The notes under the pieces were generated by a model. The model did not search any database, was not told where the DNA came from, and saw only the letters and a program-made list of their open reading frames with translations. From positions 3,997,487 to 4,061,486 of the forward strand of contig JAJEKV010000049.1 of NCBI GenBank assembly GCA_021234155.1: DNA of 64,000 bases, written 5' to 3'. Within the stretch, counting starts at the first letter, position 1; each line of letters starts with the position of its first letter. Source of the DNA: Isoetes taiwanensis. Its lineage: Eukaryota > Streptophyta > Lycopodiopsida > Isoetales > Isoetaceae. Shown piece after piece: positions 1 to 10,564 of this stretch. The position numbers were made by a program, and so were the translations under genes.

Positions 1-204
1 ATAGGCGGAAGGCTGGATTTGGAATATGGCCTGGATGGATTGTCCGAAAGCAAAATTGCAACCATCAAGATAATAAAAACCTATTTCCAGGAAAACAGCT
101 CCATGTAATCCTCGCCGCCCCATAGAATCGATAAACCTGCACTAGAAGTTGGGCTTCCTGGATCAAAAGCACAGGGCCTTGGCACCTGGTTTCCTCAGAT
201 ATTT
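1..204. other. Unassigned sequence at window edge
   Basis: I recognise no gene, repeat end or RNA here. Short open frames cross it on both strands but show no family signature. The adjoining repeat A begins near 205. Confidence 0.4.
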
Positions 205-1090
205 TTGCAAATAATAGTCTATTTTTGCAGAGCATGGGTTTTACTTTGCAATTCATCACCTCGTTCAAACCATATGGCTTTAGCATTCATCCCAAATCTA
301 ATAGCAAGCCATGCCCACAACAATAACATGATACTTTCTCCATGTTCAACATCAAGGTGGTCACCTTTCATATTCCCCTTACACAAATTGTCTGAAGTAA
401 ATCCATCCTTGTCCCAAAAAAAAGCATAGTGCCCCTGCTGGATGGCCTAGCCATGAGAAATGAAGATAACCAAAACAAAATAATGAGGGAAACATGTATT
501 TAAGCAAAAAAAAAAAAAGGGGACATTACTACAAAGCATTTCATAGTCAAGAGTTTCATAAAACATCATGAAGAACCCACTCGTAATCACACTATGTTTA
601 CTGTTGGTTAAGAAAGTATAATCCATGGCTCCCTCCTCTGCGACTTGACATGATGTCTTCTACGGCTCTTTCTTAGCTCCAAATCTACTGCTTGATAGCA
701 AGTCTTGTTAGGCAAATGATAGGAGCATATAGAACAAGTATCCACAATGATGTTTTGCTCCAGTAGTGGCAATCATTTTGCATATCATTTATGTGGTAAA
801 GGGGCTAAATGCCTGCAAATACAAAAACTCAGAACAAGTCGCTTAGGTCTTGTCTTTATTGCATGAATCATCTAGCCCGAAATAATCCAGTGCATTCTCA
901 AACTCGAAAGAGACCAAGAGGATTCCAATCACGAATGAGGAGGTTTAGATCCAGTGTTATGGTCCAAGAGCAAGTCGCGCTTGCAAACCTTGGGACGACG
1001 AGTTGGCCTTGGGAATGCCACTGCGTGGCCTGGGAATGTTCCAAGTGGCCATAACTACCTAGGGGCAGTGTTGGGTTATTTTTCAAATGG
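205..1090 (+). repeat. Dispersed repeat A, copy A1
   Basis: This stretch matches 6044-6925 almost throughout and 7455-7994 in part. The part at 809-1020 recurs inverted at 62775-62971. Shared landmarks are the starting motif AATAGTCTATTTTTGCAGAG, the AAGTCTTGTTAGGCAAATGA site near 702-721, and a 3' end at a TGTTGGGTTATTTTTC motif. Open frames inside it (for example 809-1054) are conserved only as DNA, and I assign no protein. The TTAGG site here is uninterrupted, whereas two other copies are broken there by LINE sequence. It may be a piece of an older non-autonomous element or of a duplicated locus. Confidence 0.75.
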
Positions 1091-1472
1091 CATGTATTTC
1101 GTAACTTAGCTTGACATTTTAATATAAATGTTATGTTAATATAGAACCTTTTAATGTGAAACCATTGAAGTTGGGGGTCCAAGTGGCAGAACCCCACGTT
1201 GGAAGGTTTTAAAAGGGAAAATACCCTTCCTCATCGCGATCTGATACAAGTCGGCCAGATCTGCTGAAAAAGGGGTCGGAACCAGCAATAGGCTGGCTAT
1301 TTTGATCTGGAGAAAATGCTGGGGCCTCAGTTTCTTGGCCTATTCTTAGCGATTCTTCTCTTATATAAGAGATTGAGTCGAATTCAAGAAGGGCCATAGC
1401 GATCTTGGAGCAGCTTGGAGGAGTTCTGATTCAAGCCCATAGCCTTTGTTCTTGTGGGTTTTAGTCTTGATC
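1091..1472 (+). repeat. Possible LTR or promoter-like sequence
   Basis: This is non-coding sequence downstream of repeat A. It contains a TATA-like TTATATAAGA at 1361-1370, followed by a run resembling a transcribed leader. The layout (upstream region, TATA motif, leader) resembles the U3-R part of an LTR, but I find no partner LTR, so the call is weak. It is cut at 1473 by a small CACTA-like element. Confidence 0.3.
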
Positions 1473-1666
1473 CACTACTACAAAAATAGGTAGAAATGGC
1501 ACGAAAGTGACGTTTCTGCTCCACCATTTGCAGAGCATAAATGTCAGTTTTGTGTCATTTGGGGAGCACAAATGTCATAAATGGCACAAAAGTGACGTTT
1601 CTGCTCCGTAAAAAGGCAGAGCATAATGTCACTTTTTTGCCATTTCTACCTATTTTTGTAGTAGTG
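1473..1666. mobile_element. CACTA-like MITE, 194 bp
   Basis: The element starts CACTACTACAAAAATAGG and ends with the exact inverse, CCTATTTTTGTAGTAGTG. The inverted repeat continues inward through a TAGAAATGGCA motif. Internal copies of an AAGTGACGTTTCTGCTCC motif occur near 1507 and 1591, matching the subterminal repeats of En/Spm elements. Flanking triplets are ATC and TTC, so the 3-bp target duplication is imperfect. There is no coding capacity, so it would need a transposase supplied in trans. Confidence 0.75.
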
Positions 1667-1920
1667 TTCCTTCTTTTTGTGCTGCCCAGGGACCATTTCG
1701 ACCCTGTTGGGATTGTTTCCAACTTTCTGTTGTTGCTTGGGAAAATTGCCCATTGATCTTGCGTTTGCTCTAGTATTGAGCAATACTGCAACTGTAGTAT
1801 TAGTTCTAGTGATAGAACTTGGGCAAAAGTATGCTGGTGGGTATCAAATAAACGCGGTTCAAAGACTCCAAAGACGGCAAAGACTTTCCAAAGACTTTCC
1901 AAAGACTTTTTTTTTTTGTT

Positions 1921-2431
1921 TTTCATAATCGGCCATGCAATTCGATCATACATGCAAAATTTCAGGGCCTAATTTGGGATATTGAGTGAGCAATTAGAGA
2001 AAACCCATTTCTGCAGCAATTTTGGTAAAACAGAACAAAATTTCTTAATTCAGCCCAAATTAAGCTAAATCAGATGGGGCTTTTCAGATTTTCATAATCG
2101 GCCATGCACCCATATCCTACGTGCAAAATTTCAGAACCTAATTTGGGATATTGTGTGAGCAATTAGAGAAAACCATTTTTCGCAGCTAGTGATTTTGGTA
2201 CAGTTGAAGAATTTTTTAATTCAGCCCAAATTAAGCTAAATCAGCTGGGGCTTTTCAGATTTTCATAATCGCCATGCACCCATATCCTATGTGCAAAATT
2301 TCAGAACCTAATTTGGGATATTGAGTGAAAAATTAAAGAAAAACCATTCTTGCAACAGTTTTTTTGTAAAACAGTGAGAAATCTCTTAAGACAGCCCAAT
2401 TTAAGCAAAATTAGATGGGGCTTTTAGGCTG
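1921..2431. repeat. Three-unit tandem repeat, period about 170 bp
   Basis: Units start at 1921, 2090 and 2261 with TTTCATAATCGGCCATGCA (one G missing in the third). Each proceeds through a GCAAAATTTCAG motif and closes with a GGGGCTTTT motif. Units differ by point changes and small indels, so the array is not very recent. It is preceded at 1861-1911 by short CCAAAGACTTT repeats. Confidence 0.8.
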
Positions 2432-2712
2432 AATATGGTCGAAATGACAATCCTACCTTGGTGGATAAGTTTTATGAAAAGATATGATGGATTGAGCAAC
2501 TAATTGGAGATTCACATGCCAATTTGGAGTTTGGGTCAATCTGCGCACTAATCAGACTCCAATCTAATGAAATCGATGCTAATCTGATGGAAAATTCGAG
2601 CATTGTGGAATGATTCTTGGCTGAAGAATCCTCTTAACAAATGAAGGGTGTAAAAAAATGAACCCACCAGCACCCACCATCACCCAAAAAAAAGCACGAA
2701 GCATGGGTGCTG

Positions 2713-2738
2713 AAAGCATGCGTCCGGACGCATGCTTT
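2713..2738. repeat. 26-bp perfect palindrome
   Basis: The sequence around GCATGCGTCCGGACGCATGC, with three flanking A/T pairs, is its own reverse complement. It lies beside the right copy of the 28-bp inverted repeat and could extrude as a cruciform. Confidence 0.8.
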
Positions 2739-2976
2739 TGATACCCACCAGCATACTTTTGCCCACTTCTGGAGCTGGGCTTTAGGCTGATCCTGGGGAT
2801 CAATAACGATTGTGCGTGGGGTGTTCTGGAAACTCGCAGTTGAGGGAAACTCTGGGAGTTCTAAGTAGCACAATCCGTCCTACTTTTTGTAGGATGTGAC
2901 ACCCAGTATTCATGGTTTTGTATTGTTTAGCATTAAAGACAGCAATTCGGCTAATTTGCAAAACCCTTCATGCAGA

Positions 2977-3954
2977 GATAAAGCCCTTCATGGAGGAAAT
3001 TTTCAAGGCACCCCAATTGGGGTTTCTATGGATAACACCCATCTGGCCATTGCTGCAATTGGGAAGCTCATGTTCGCCCAATTCTCAGAGCTTGTCAACG
3101 ATTACTACAACAATGGATTGCCTTCAAATCTCAGCGGAGGTCCTAATCCGAGCTTAGATTATGGCATGAAAGGGGCCGAAATTGTCATGGCTTCTTACAC
3201 CTCCGAGCTCCAATTCCTTGCAAATCCTGTCACGAATCATGTGCGAGCGCAGAGAAAGATAATCGGGATGTAAATTCTCTTGGCTTGATCTCGCCTGGAA
3301 GACCGAGGAGGTTGTTGAGATCTTGAAGCTTATGAGCTCCACTTTCCTCGCCGCCCCTTTGCCGAGCAAATCGACGGCGACACCTTGAAGAGATTATGCG
3401 ATCCCACCGCCAAGCGGCGATCGCGGGCCGAGTGGCAAAGAAGACCCTTTTGGTGGATGAAAAGGGAACTGTCTCCTCTCGATTCTCGCGAGAAGGATCT
3501 TCTCCGAATTGTGGACCATCAACATGTGTTTAGCTACATCGATGATCTTTTGCCAATTCTTCCTATCCTCTCATCCAGGAGCTCGAAAGGTTCGGGTCCA
3601 ATTTGGATTGAAGAATGCGTAAAACAAAGAAGCAGCAGCAGATGCTTCTCTCTTTGCCAAAATTGAAAACTTTGAGCAAGAACTGGCGAGGGAGCTGACA
3701 GAGGAGATTCCTGCAGCAAGGGAGAAATATGACAAGGGCATTCATGCTCTTCTAACAAAATTGAAGAGTGTAGGACTTGGTTCTTGTACGAATTTGTGAG
3801 AAAGGAGGCCGGAACAAGGCTGTTGAGTGGCACACAGAAGACATCTCCTGGGGAAGAAATAAACAAGGTGTTCATGGCATTGTGTGATGGCAAAATAGTT
3901 GCTCCTTTGCTTCGTTGTGTGGAGGGATGGAATGGAGCTCCTGGTGCTTTGTAA
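2977..3954 (+). pseudogene. PAL: Phenylalanine ammonia-lyase, 3' half (copy P1)
   Basis: PAL deaminates phenylalanine to cinnamate at the entry to phenylpropanoid metabolism. The reading begins at the conserved [14 protein letters not shown] segment, continues through [16 protein letters not shown] and [16 protein letters not shown], and is in frame to about 3273. It then shifts frame: [12 protein letters not shown] lies in one frame, EKDLLRIVDHQHVFSYIDD in another, and the C-terminal LLSGTQKTSPGEEINKVF in a third, ending at a stop at 3952-3954. The N-terminal half, including the Ala-Ser-Gly (MIO) active site, is absent. The 3' flank at 3955-4015 is shared with copies P3, P4 and P6. It is a truncated, frameshifted pseudogene. 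Family identity is very secure. Confidence 0.93.
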
Positions 3955-4015
3955 TAGCTAATCAATCCAATTCAATAAACAAAATTCTTTAAAGCTTCAA
4001 AAGACTACTTACTTC

Positions 4016-5149
4016 AATTTCATTTCACTTCACAAAAATTTTCCCAGATCTTAATTGAGGAGAAGGTTGAAGTGCAAGCCACACTGTTGTATCTGCTCCA
4101 ACTGCTACAATTGCTACAGGGTGCCCTTTTTGGAGTCATGCAACTATTTGTGGGATCTGGGCACATGCAATTCATAGAAATAATTTCTTCTATGGGTATC
4201 AAAGAAAGATTTCTGGCGTATGTATTCAATGCCAAAAAGGCCATAGAAAGTGCTTCGACAAAAACTGCATGCCAAAGATGAACAATTGCACTTAAACTTG
4301 TAGTTAATAAATAAAGAACTATGGTAAGAAACCGAAACATCATAAGCATATTCAGTTTAATGAGGTAAATATCCCATTCGAGTCAGTTGAGAATCGACTT
4401 CCAACATCCAAAGGCACAATTAAGAAGATAACTTTATTCACATGGAAGCTGAAAAAAGTGAGAACTTTGTTTTCTGCATAATCCCTTTCTCTTGGGCAGT
4501 GAAGTTATAAAAGTATGGCGCCAGAATAAATTAGTCAATATGATTCCATGACAATTTCTATCCGTTGACAAATCTCCTTTCAATACAATAATACAACATT
4601 CCCATTCTTGGAGGATCTGTGTGAGCTGCAGCTGTCTTGCTCATATGACAACACAAGAACTGGGCCAAGCTGACTGCTATTTACTGAGAAGATTGTCAAC
4701 CTTAGCTACCTGCTCTTTAAGTGATGAGAATGTTCTTGAATTACTAAATATTCTTGACAGTCTTTACATCATGAGAATGTCCTTGACAGTCTTTACATCA
4801 TAATAAAGCCTTTGGAAGCATTGCCTCTCCCCTAACGCAACAAAGCGTAGCCCTTAGAAATCTTGTTTACGATGCTATTTTGAAAGAGAACAAGGAGCCC
4901 TAGAGGTCCACCCAAAGATAAGTGTAAGCAGAGGCATTTTCTAACTTAATGGCTTGCCCAACTTTCCGTTTCTCATATTGTGCTATCTCTGATCAACAAG
5001 TTCCAACGGAAGTTGTTCAAAGGTACTGCATGAAAATGCTTCCTCAATATCACTCTCAGAGTGAAGATAATGTCCACCGTAAGAATATTCTATCAACATC
5101 ACCACATCGAAGCCAATGGGAATGGGTCTCCACTTTACTATGCTCTTGA
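4016..5149. other. No recognised gene
   Basis: A short open frame at 4051-4281 (plus) and another at 4983-5249 (minus) carry no signature I know. A 20-bp direct duplication, CTTGACAGTCTTTACATCAT, occurs twice around 4753-4802. I see no other feature. Confidence 0.4.
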
Positions 5150-6925
5150 AGGCAAGATATGGCTGTAGCAACAATTTGGTCATGTTTGGAGGCAAGACAC
5201 TTTCTATTCTTAGAGCCATTTGCATGCTCAGCGTGGTCACATTGGACACGAGACAACTTTTGTCTTGTCCACAAAGCAGAAGGTGAAGGGACTTTGAGCA
5301 TTTTTCAGAGCATGGATTTTATTTTTGCAATTCATCATCTCATCCAACCTATTTGGCTTTGACATCCATCCCAAATCTGATAGATCAAGCCATGCCCACA
5401 ATTATAGCAAGATCGAAACTTTCTGCACATCCAATACTACAGAGCATATCATAGTCACGGATTTCAAAAAACATCATGAAGAATCTACTTTTAATCACAC
5501 TATGCTTGCCGTTGGTAAAGAAAACATGATCCATTTCCCAAACAATGGTTGCCAAAACTACTCAGAAAGATACTCGTTAAATACTGTAGATATATCTCCT
5601 CTCTCCGCTATTTGACATGATGTCTTCTGCAATTATTTCTTAGCTCCAAATTTGTTGGCTTTATAGAAGAAGAAGAAGAAGAGATTTTAACGTCACGCCT
5701 TGTTAGACATGATTTGGATAAAACAGGGCAAATGATAGGAGCATATAGAGCAAAAACTTGTAATGATGATCACAATCAACTTTGCAGAACACAACTTCTC
5801 TTTGTTGTTTGTTATATGAAAGATCTGACCCCAAACTCGAAAGAGACAGAGGGTTCCAGTCACGAAGGAAAAAGTTTAGACCTTGAATTCATGGTATTGT
5901 TTAGCCATATAAACAAATGCTTTATTGATATTACCTGCAATTCTGCATCTGTGCAATTTGTGCAATTGGGTTCATTTACCTTCTTGTGACACGCATCTGT
6001 GTTTGTGTACTTACTACTGCATATAGGTCACACCTTACCCTTGCTATTCAAATAATAGTCTATTTTTGCAGAGCATGGGTTTTACTTTGCAATTCATCAA
6101 TAACATGATACTTTCTCCATGTTCAACATCAAAGTGGTCACCTTTCATATATCCCTTACACAAATTGTCTGAAGTAAATCCATCCTTGTCCCAAAAAAAA
6201 GCATAGTACCCTGCTGGATGACCTAGCGATGAGAAATTAAGATAACCAAAACAAAATAATGAGGGAAACATGTATTTGGGCCAAAAAATAAAAGGGGACA
6301 TTACTACAAAGCATATCATAGTCAAGTCAAGAGTTTCAGAAAACATCATGAAGAACCCACTCCTAATCACACTATGTTTACTGTTGGTTAAGAAAGTATG
6401 ATCCATTTGCCAAAACTACTTAGACACCTCAAATATTGTGGATATGGCTCCCTCCTTGGCTACTTGACATGGTGTCTACTGCGGTTCTTTCTTAGCTCCA
6501 AATCTACTGCTTGCTAGCAAGTCTTGTTAGGCAAATGATAGGAGCATATAGAACAAATATCTACAATGATGTTTTGCTCCTGTAGTGGCAATCATTTTGC
6601 ATATAATTTATGTGGTAAAGGGGCTAAATGCCTGCAAATACAAAAACTCGGAACAAGTCGCTTAGGTCTTGTCTTTGTTGCATGAATGATCTAGCCCGAA
6701 ATCATCTAGTGCATTCTCAAACTCGAAAGAGACCAAGAGAATTCCAATCACGAATGAGGAGGTTTAGATCCAGTGTTACAGTCCAAGAGCAAGTCGCGCT
6801 TGCAAACCTTGGGACGACGTGTTGGCCTTGGGAGTGCCACTGGATGGCCTGGGAATGTTCCAAGTGGCCATAACTACCTAGGGGCAGTGTTGGGTTATTT
6901 TTCAAATGGCATGTATTTCGTATCT
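5150..6925 (+). repeat. Repeat A locus, second copy (A2 plus upstream module)
   Basis: The 5' part (5155-5305 and 5715-6045) is duplicated at 7010-7480. The 3' part (6044-6925) matches A1, with a small deletion near 6098. The TTAGG target near 6527 is intact. A short GAAGAA tract occurs near 5667-5683. Within the module two distantly similar segments both read GGCAAATGATAGGAGCATAT, so older duplications underlie the present copies. No protein is recognised. Confidence 0.7.
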
Positions 6926-7009
6926 TACCATGTTTTAGCAAAATCAAAGCCTACTGGATGGTGAAATAAGGAGAGTAATCTTAGAAGTACTTTTGTGTCA
7001 TCTTAGTAT

Positions 7010-7994
7010 GCTCAATTTGGTCATGTTTGGAGGCAAGACACTTTATATTCTTAGAGCCATTTGGCATGCTCAGCGTGGTCACATTGGACACGAGACAACT
7101 TTTGTCTTGTCCAAAAAGCAGAAGGTGAAGGGACTCTCAGCAAGGCAAATGATAGGAGCATATAGCAAAAACCTGCAATGATGTTTTGATCCTATCATGA
7201 CAATCAACTTTGTAGAACACAACTTCTCTTTGTTGTATGAAAGATCTGACCCCAAACTCGAAAGAGACAGAGGGTTCCAGTCACAAAGGGAAAAGTTTAG
7301 ACCTTTGTTTAGCCATCTAAACAAATGCTTTATTGATATTACCTGCAATTCTGCTTTTGTGCAATTTGTGCAATTGGGTTCATTTACCTTCTTGTGACAT
7401 GCATCTGTGTTTGTGTACTTACTACTGCATATAGGTCACACCTTACCCTTGCTATTCAAATAATAGTCTATTTTTGCAGAGCATGGGTTTTACTTTGCAA
7501 TTCATCACCTCTTTCAAACCATATGGCTTTGGCATTCATCCCAAATCTAATAGCAAGCCATGCCCACAAAAATAACATGATACTTTCTCCATGTTCAACA
7601 TCAAAGTGGTCACCTTTCATATTCCCCTTACACAAATTGTCTGAAGTAAATCCATCCTTGTCCCAAAAAAAAGCATAGTGCCCCTGCTGGATGACCTAGC
7701 GATGAGAAATTAAGATAACCAAAACAAAATAATGAGGGAAACATGTATTTGGGCCAAAAACAAAAGGGGACATTACTACAAAGCATATCATAGTCAAGAG
7801 TTTCAGAAAACATCATGAAGAACCCACTCCTAATCACACTATATTTACTGTTGGTTAAGAAAGTATGATCCATTTACCAAAACTACAATATTTAAATATT
7901 GTGGATATGGCTCTCTCCTCTGCTACTTGACATGATGTCTATTGCGGTTCTTTCTTAGCTCCAAATCTACTGCTTGATAGCAAGTCTTATTAGG
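7010..7994 (+). repeat. Repeat A locus, third copy (A3), cut by a LINE
   Basis: It matches 5155-6110 with internal deletions, and A1 from about 7455. The copy stops exactly at TTAGG (7990-7994), where A1 and A2 continue into CAAATGATAGG. What follows here is the start of LINE sequence, so this is an occupied version of a site that is empty in A1 and A2. Confidence 0.75.
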
Positions 7995-8449
7995 AAAACA
8001 CAAATAGGAAGCATGGGCTTTGAGAGTCAGTCTATGGAATACACATGGACTAACTCAAGCGAAGATAGATGCTACCCTTGAGATATGGGAACACTAGGAT
8101 TTGCTATGTTTTACAAAAACGTGGACACATCAATCTCGTCTTCCTCCTGACATACCTGGTTTTGTGTTGCTTGGTCAAGTATGGAACGAGAAAATAATAG
8201 GAGCAGGACGAGGCTTTGGAGGGATTGCGGTATATAAGAGAGCAGGTTCAATATATGAAATGCAAGTCTTAAAACGTGATACAAATAACCAATATATGTG
8301 GTTGGAACTAAAAGGGAATAGACAGCAATTGATTTTGGCTGTTTGTTACTTTGCTCCAGAAAACTCAAGCATTTACAACAGACCTGAATTTGACAAGGAA
8401 AATTCATTTGGTAATCTTTGTTTTGATATTCTAGAATACTCCTCTCAAG
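7995..8449 (+). pseudogene. LINE endonuclease fragment (5' half)
   Basis: From about 8040 the translation resembles the apurinic-type endonuclease domain of non-LTR retrotransposons. It reads through a CFTKTW segment, then FVLLGQVW, GFGGIAVYKRAG, and LILAVCYFAP where the family has its conserved Tyr strand. The open frame runs 8101-8457. Sequence upstream of 8101 is broken by stops. The element is inserted after TTAGG of repeat A3 and is cut at 8450 by a sequence starting CACTATAACCCC. The matching 3' half may be the LINE at 63073-64000. Confidence 0.65.
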
Positions 8450-10034
8450 CACTATAACCCCAAAATTTGCTCCATGCGTAGTTTTTTGCTTTTTTGCAAA
8501 AAAAAAACAACACATAAAGACCATGCATATTATTATTCCGAAAATGCTAGAAACAACACGTACTTTTTTGGTGTGGTTTTTTGGCGTGGTTTTTAGACAA
8601 AAACAACACATAATTTTATGTGTGGTTTTTACCATGGTTTTTAGACAAAAACAAGCGTAAAACACATCTGTAATTTTTCACTCAAAAGAAAAAACAACGC
8701 ATAATTTTTAAGTGTGATCTTTGCAAAAAAACAATGCATATTTGTTTGGCATAGTTTTCCTTCAATTGTCCACGTCTTATTTTCATTAATTGTAATGCAA
8801 CCACATGTTGTTTTTCATACAATAAGACATGTTTTTCCTATCGTAGTTTTAGTGAAACAATGCATTGGATTAAGACAAAAACAACAAGTATAGAAAACTT
8901 AAAGAATAGCTCATCCTGATTCAAGCTATTTCTAAATCCTGATCTGCTATTTCTAAATTGTAATTGAATATCTTGATTGCCTTTTGGGAATCGAACCCAA
9001 ATGAAGTCCACTAGGTATTACATAAAATGCTTAAACAGAAACATCCACCAAGCTTGTACCATGACATCTGAACAAGAACAAATGTCAGTTCCTATTTAAA
9101 CTTCTCAAATGAGTACACATTTAAAATGTGAGTCTCAGTCAACAGACCCCATAATAAATGTGAAGTTTGAATTTCAATAATTTTAGAACTTGTATGAGAC
9201 ATAAAATGAGGACATTACCTATGATTAAAAACCTTGCAACATTTAAAAAGCATCTTTGTCCAACAACTAATTTCAATTTGTAGAGTTGAAAAACAAAACA
9301 ATAAGAATACATGCAGAATTCTTTTGCATAGTAGCCAACATGTAGCTGCTGCAGACCACCTTTGCAATGCAAATTGGAGCCATTTTCAAAACAAGGAAGG
9401 AAAAAAAAAAAGCATGCAATCTTACCTAACATATTTTTTTAAGACCTTTTTTTATGGGATTGAAGGGGAACATGCACACATTTGCTAGTTACTTGAGAGA
9501 TTCTAAGTTCATGTAGGGCCTGGGGCTAGCTATCATTAGTCATCACTAGTTAGTTGTTAGAATAAGGCAAGGCATATAACATCTAATTTTAGCTAGGTCA
9601 TTTCATTTAGGGCTAAGGAGTGTTGGAAGATGTTGATAGAGCAGTAGATGATACCTAGCGATTTAATGCGACATTAATTGACATAGGAATTTGAAGCATC
9701 ATTAAGGAATAATCTTAACAAGAAGCGAGTTACTCCATATTCTGGCGAATTGACCACTATGAACAATGTGGGAATTTTACTGAATGTATCAACATCCATA
9801 AGATTGCTCTAGCCTAAGAAGCATCTCGCTACTTGTGAGATTGAGCATGCCTTTGAACTTATCATGACATGAAAGGACTTGCATTTCCAATATAGGGCAT
9901 CTGCCACTTCAAGTACGCCATAAAGAGCTTATGATCTTGGATGGAGACAAAACTCCATTTGTGTTGCGTACACACATATTCAAAATGTTTGCCAAACAAT
10001 CTTTATGCCCTAGTTCTCCAGAAAACAAAGATTA
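8450..10034. mobile_element. Array module B1, CACTA-type end
   Basis: Modules B1 (8450), B2 (21836) and B3 (25305) become identical exactly at CACTATAACCCCAAAATTTG. B1 is preceded by LINE sequence and B2/B3 by module C, so the boundary is a real element end. The first 350 bp are full of short direct and inverted motifs based on AAAACAACACATAA and GTGTGGTTTTT, as in En/Spm subterminal regions. These include the palindrome ACACATAATTTTATGTGT at 8606-8623. The opposite CACTA end was not found. B2 lacks the portion corresponding to 8768-9330. No transposase domain is recognised in B. Confidence 0.6.
8979..9066 (-). repeat. Possible tRNA-derived SINE head
   Basis: On the minus strand a B-box-like GGGTTCGATTCCC (8986-8998) lies about 45 nt downstream of an A-box-like TGGTACAAGCTTGGTGG (within 9040-9066). 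This matches the internal pol III promoter spacing of tRNAs and plant SINEs. There is no convincing cloverleaf, so it is not a functional tRNA gene. An identical copy is at 25822-25908 in B3. Confidence 0.4.
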
Positions 10035-10250
10035 ATATGTAGCATTATAACAGGGGGTTACTTTTGTATTTTTGTACGTTTTTTCCTATGATTTTGCTAA
10101 GATTTGGTCGCCCTATTTTGAAGACGTACTAATGCGTACTTCTAGAGTGCGTATACGCTCACATTAAATTTTTATGACATTTTTTAATGGTTACACCTAT
10201 GATTTTTGAGGATACTTTAGGGTTAATCGAAGAAGGATACTTTAGGGTTT
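10035..10250 (+). repeat. Dispersed repeat F, copy F1
   Basis: It begins TATGTAGCATTATAACAGGG and continues with a pyrimidine-rich stretch reading TTTTGTATTTTTGTACG. The same start occurs at 39228 (plus) and, inverted, near 31245 and 34170. F1 joins array module B1 to the RPI-like gene fragment. Near 10220-10250 it holds two TTTAGGG-type motifs, probably not telomeric in origin. Confidence 0.6.
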
Positions 10251-10564
10251 AGGGTTAATCGACTGTATGCTCGGGAAGGGAAGTGGGATGCAGGTCTCGA
10301 GGATGCCAAGGCAGAAGACCCCACTTCATACCTTTCTCAAACGGCCATTAGTTTTTGGCCGGCCCTTAGTTTTAGTTTCCCAGGGCTCAGGGATGCAAAC
10401 GGGAAGGCAGGTCTTGAGGATTGCCCTTAGTTTTTCACTAGAACAGGGATTGGAGCAGAGTCATTTTCCAAGATCGGCACGGTTTCTCAGCTTATTTGCT
10501 AGATATTCAAACGGTTCTTTTTCTGCACAAAACCTGCAAAACCTGCACTTTCATGATGTTGTTA

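Larger units (their letters stand above)
1815..2770. repeat. Inverted-repeat-bounded segment with internal tandem array
   Basis: A 28-bp sequence at 1820-1847 (core AAAAGTATGCTGGTGGGTAT) recurs exactly inverted at 2738-2765. With one indel the match grows to about 34 bp. The enclosed 0.9 kb holds a three-unit tandem array and, just inside the right end, a 26-bp perfect palindrome. It could be a non-autonomous TIR element, but I find no clear target duplication. An LTR-derived or chance rearranged origin is possible. Confidence 0.5.

Noticed and set aside
809-1054. Conserved 81-codon frame in repeat A copies (MPANTKTQ start)
   Set aside because: It recurs at 6628-6873 and inverted at 62775-62971, but changes fall in all codon positions and the frame end differs. 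DNA-level repetition explains it without a protein.
1921-2431. CRISPR-like array
   Set aside because: The units are contiguous 170-bp tandem repeats without unique spacers, in a plant nuclear context.
4016-4349. Minus-strand 109-codon frame after PAL P1
   Set aside because: Hydrophobic start but no homologue recognised, and the plus strand is also open. Not supported as a gene.
10220-10262. Interstitial telomere-like TTTAGGG motifs
   Set aside because: Only two or three copies, interrupted. Too few to indicate a former chromosome end, and CCCTAAA-like motifs are also common in LTR leaders here.
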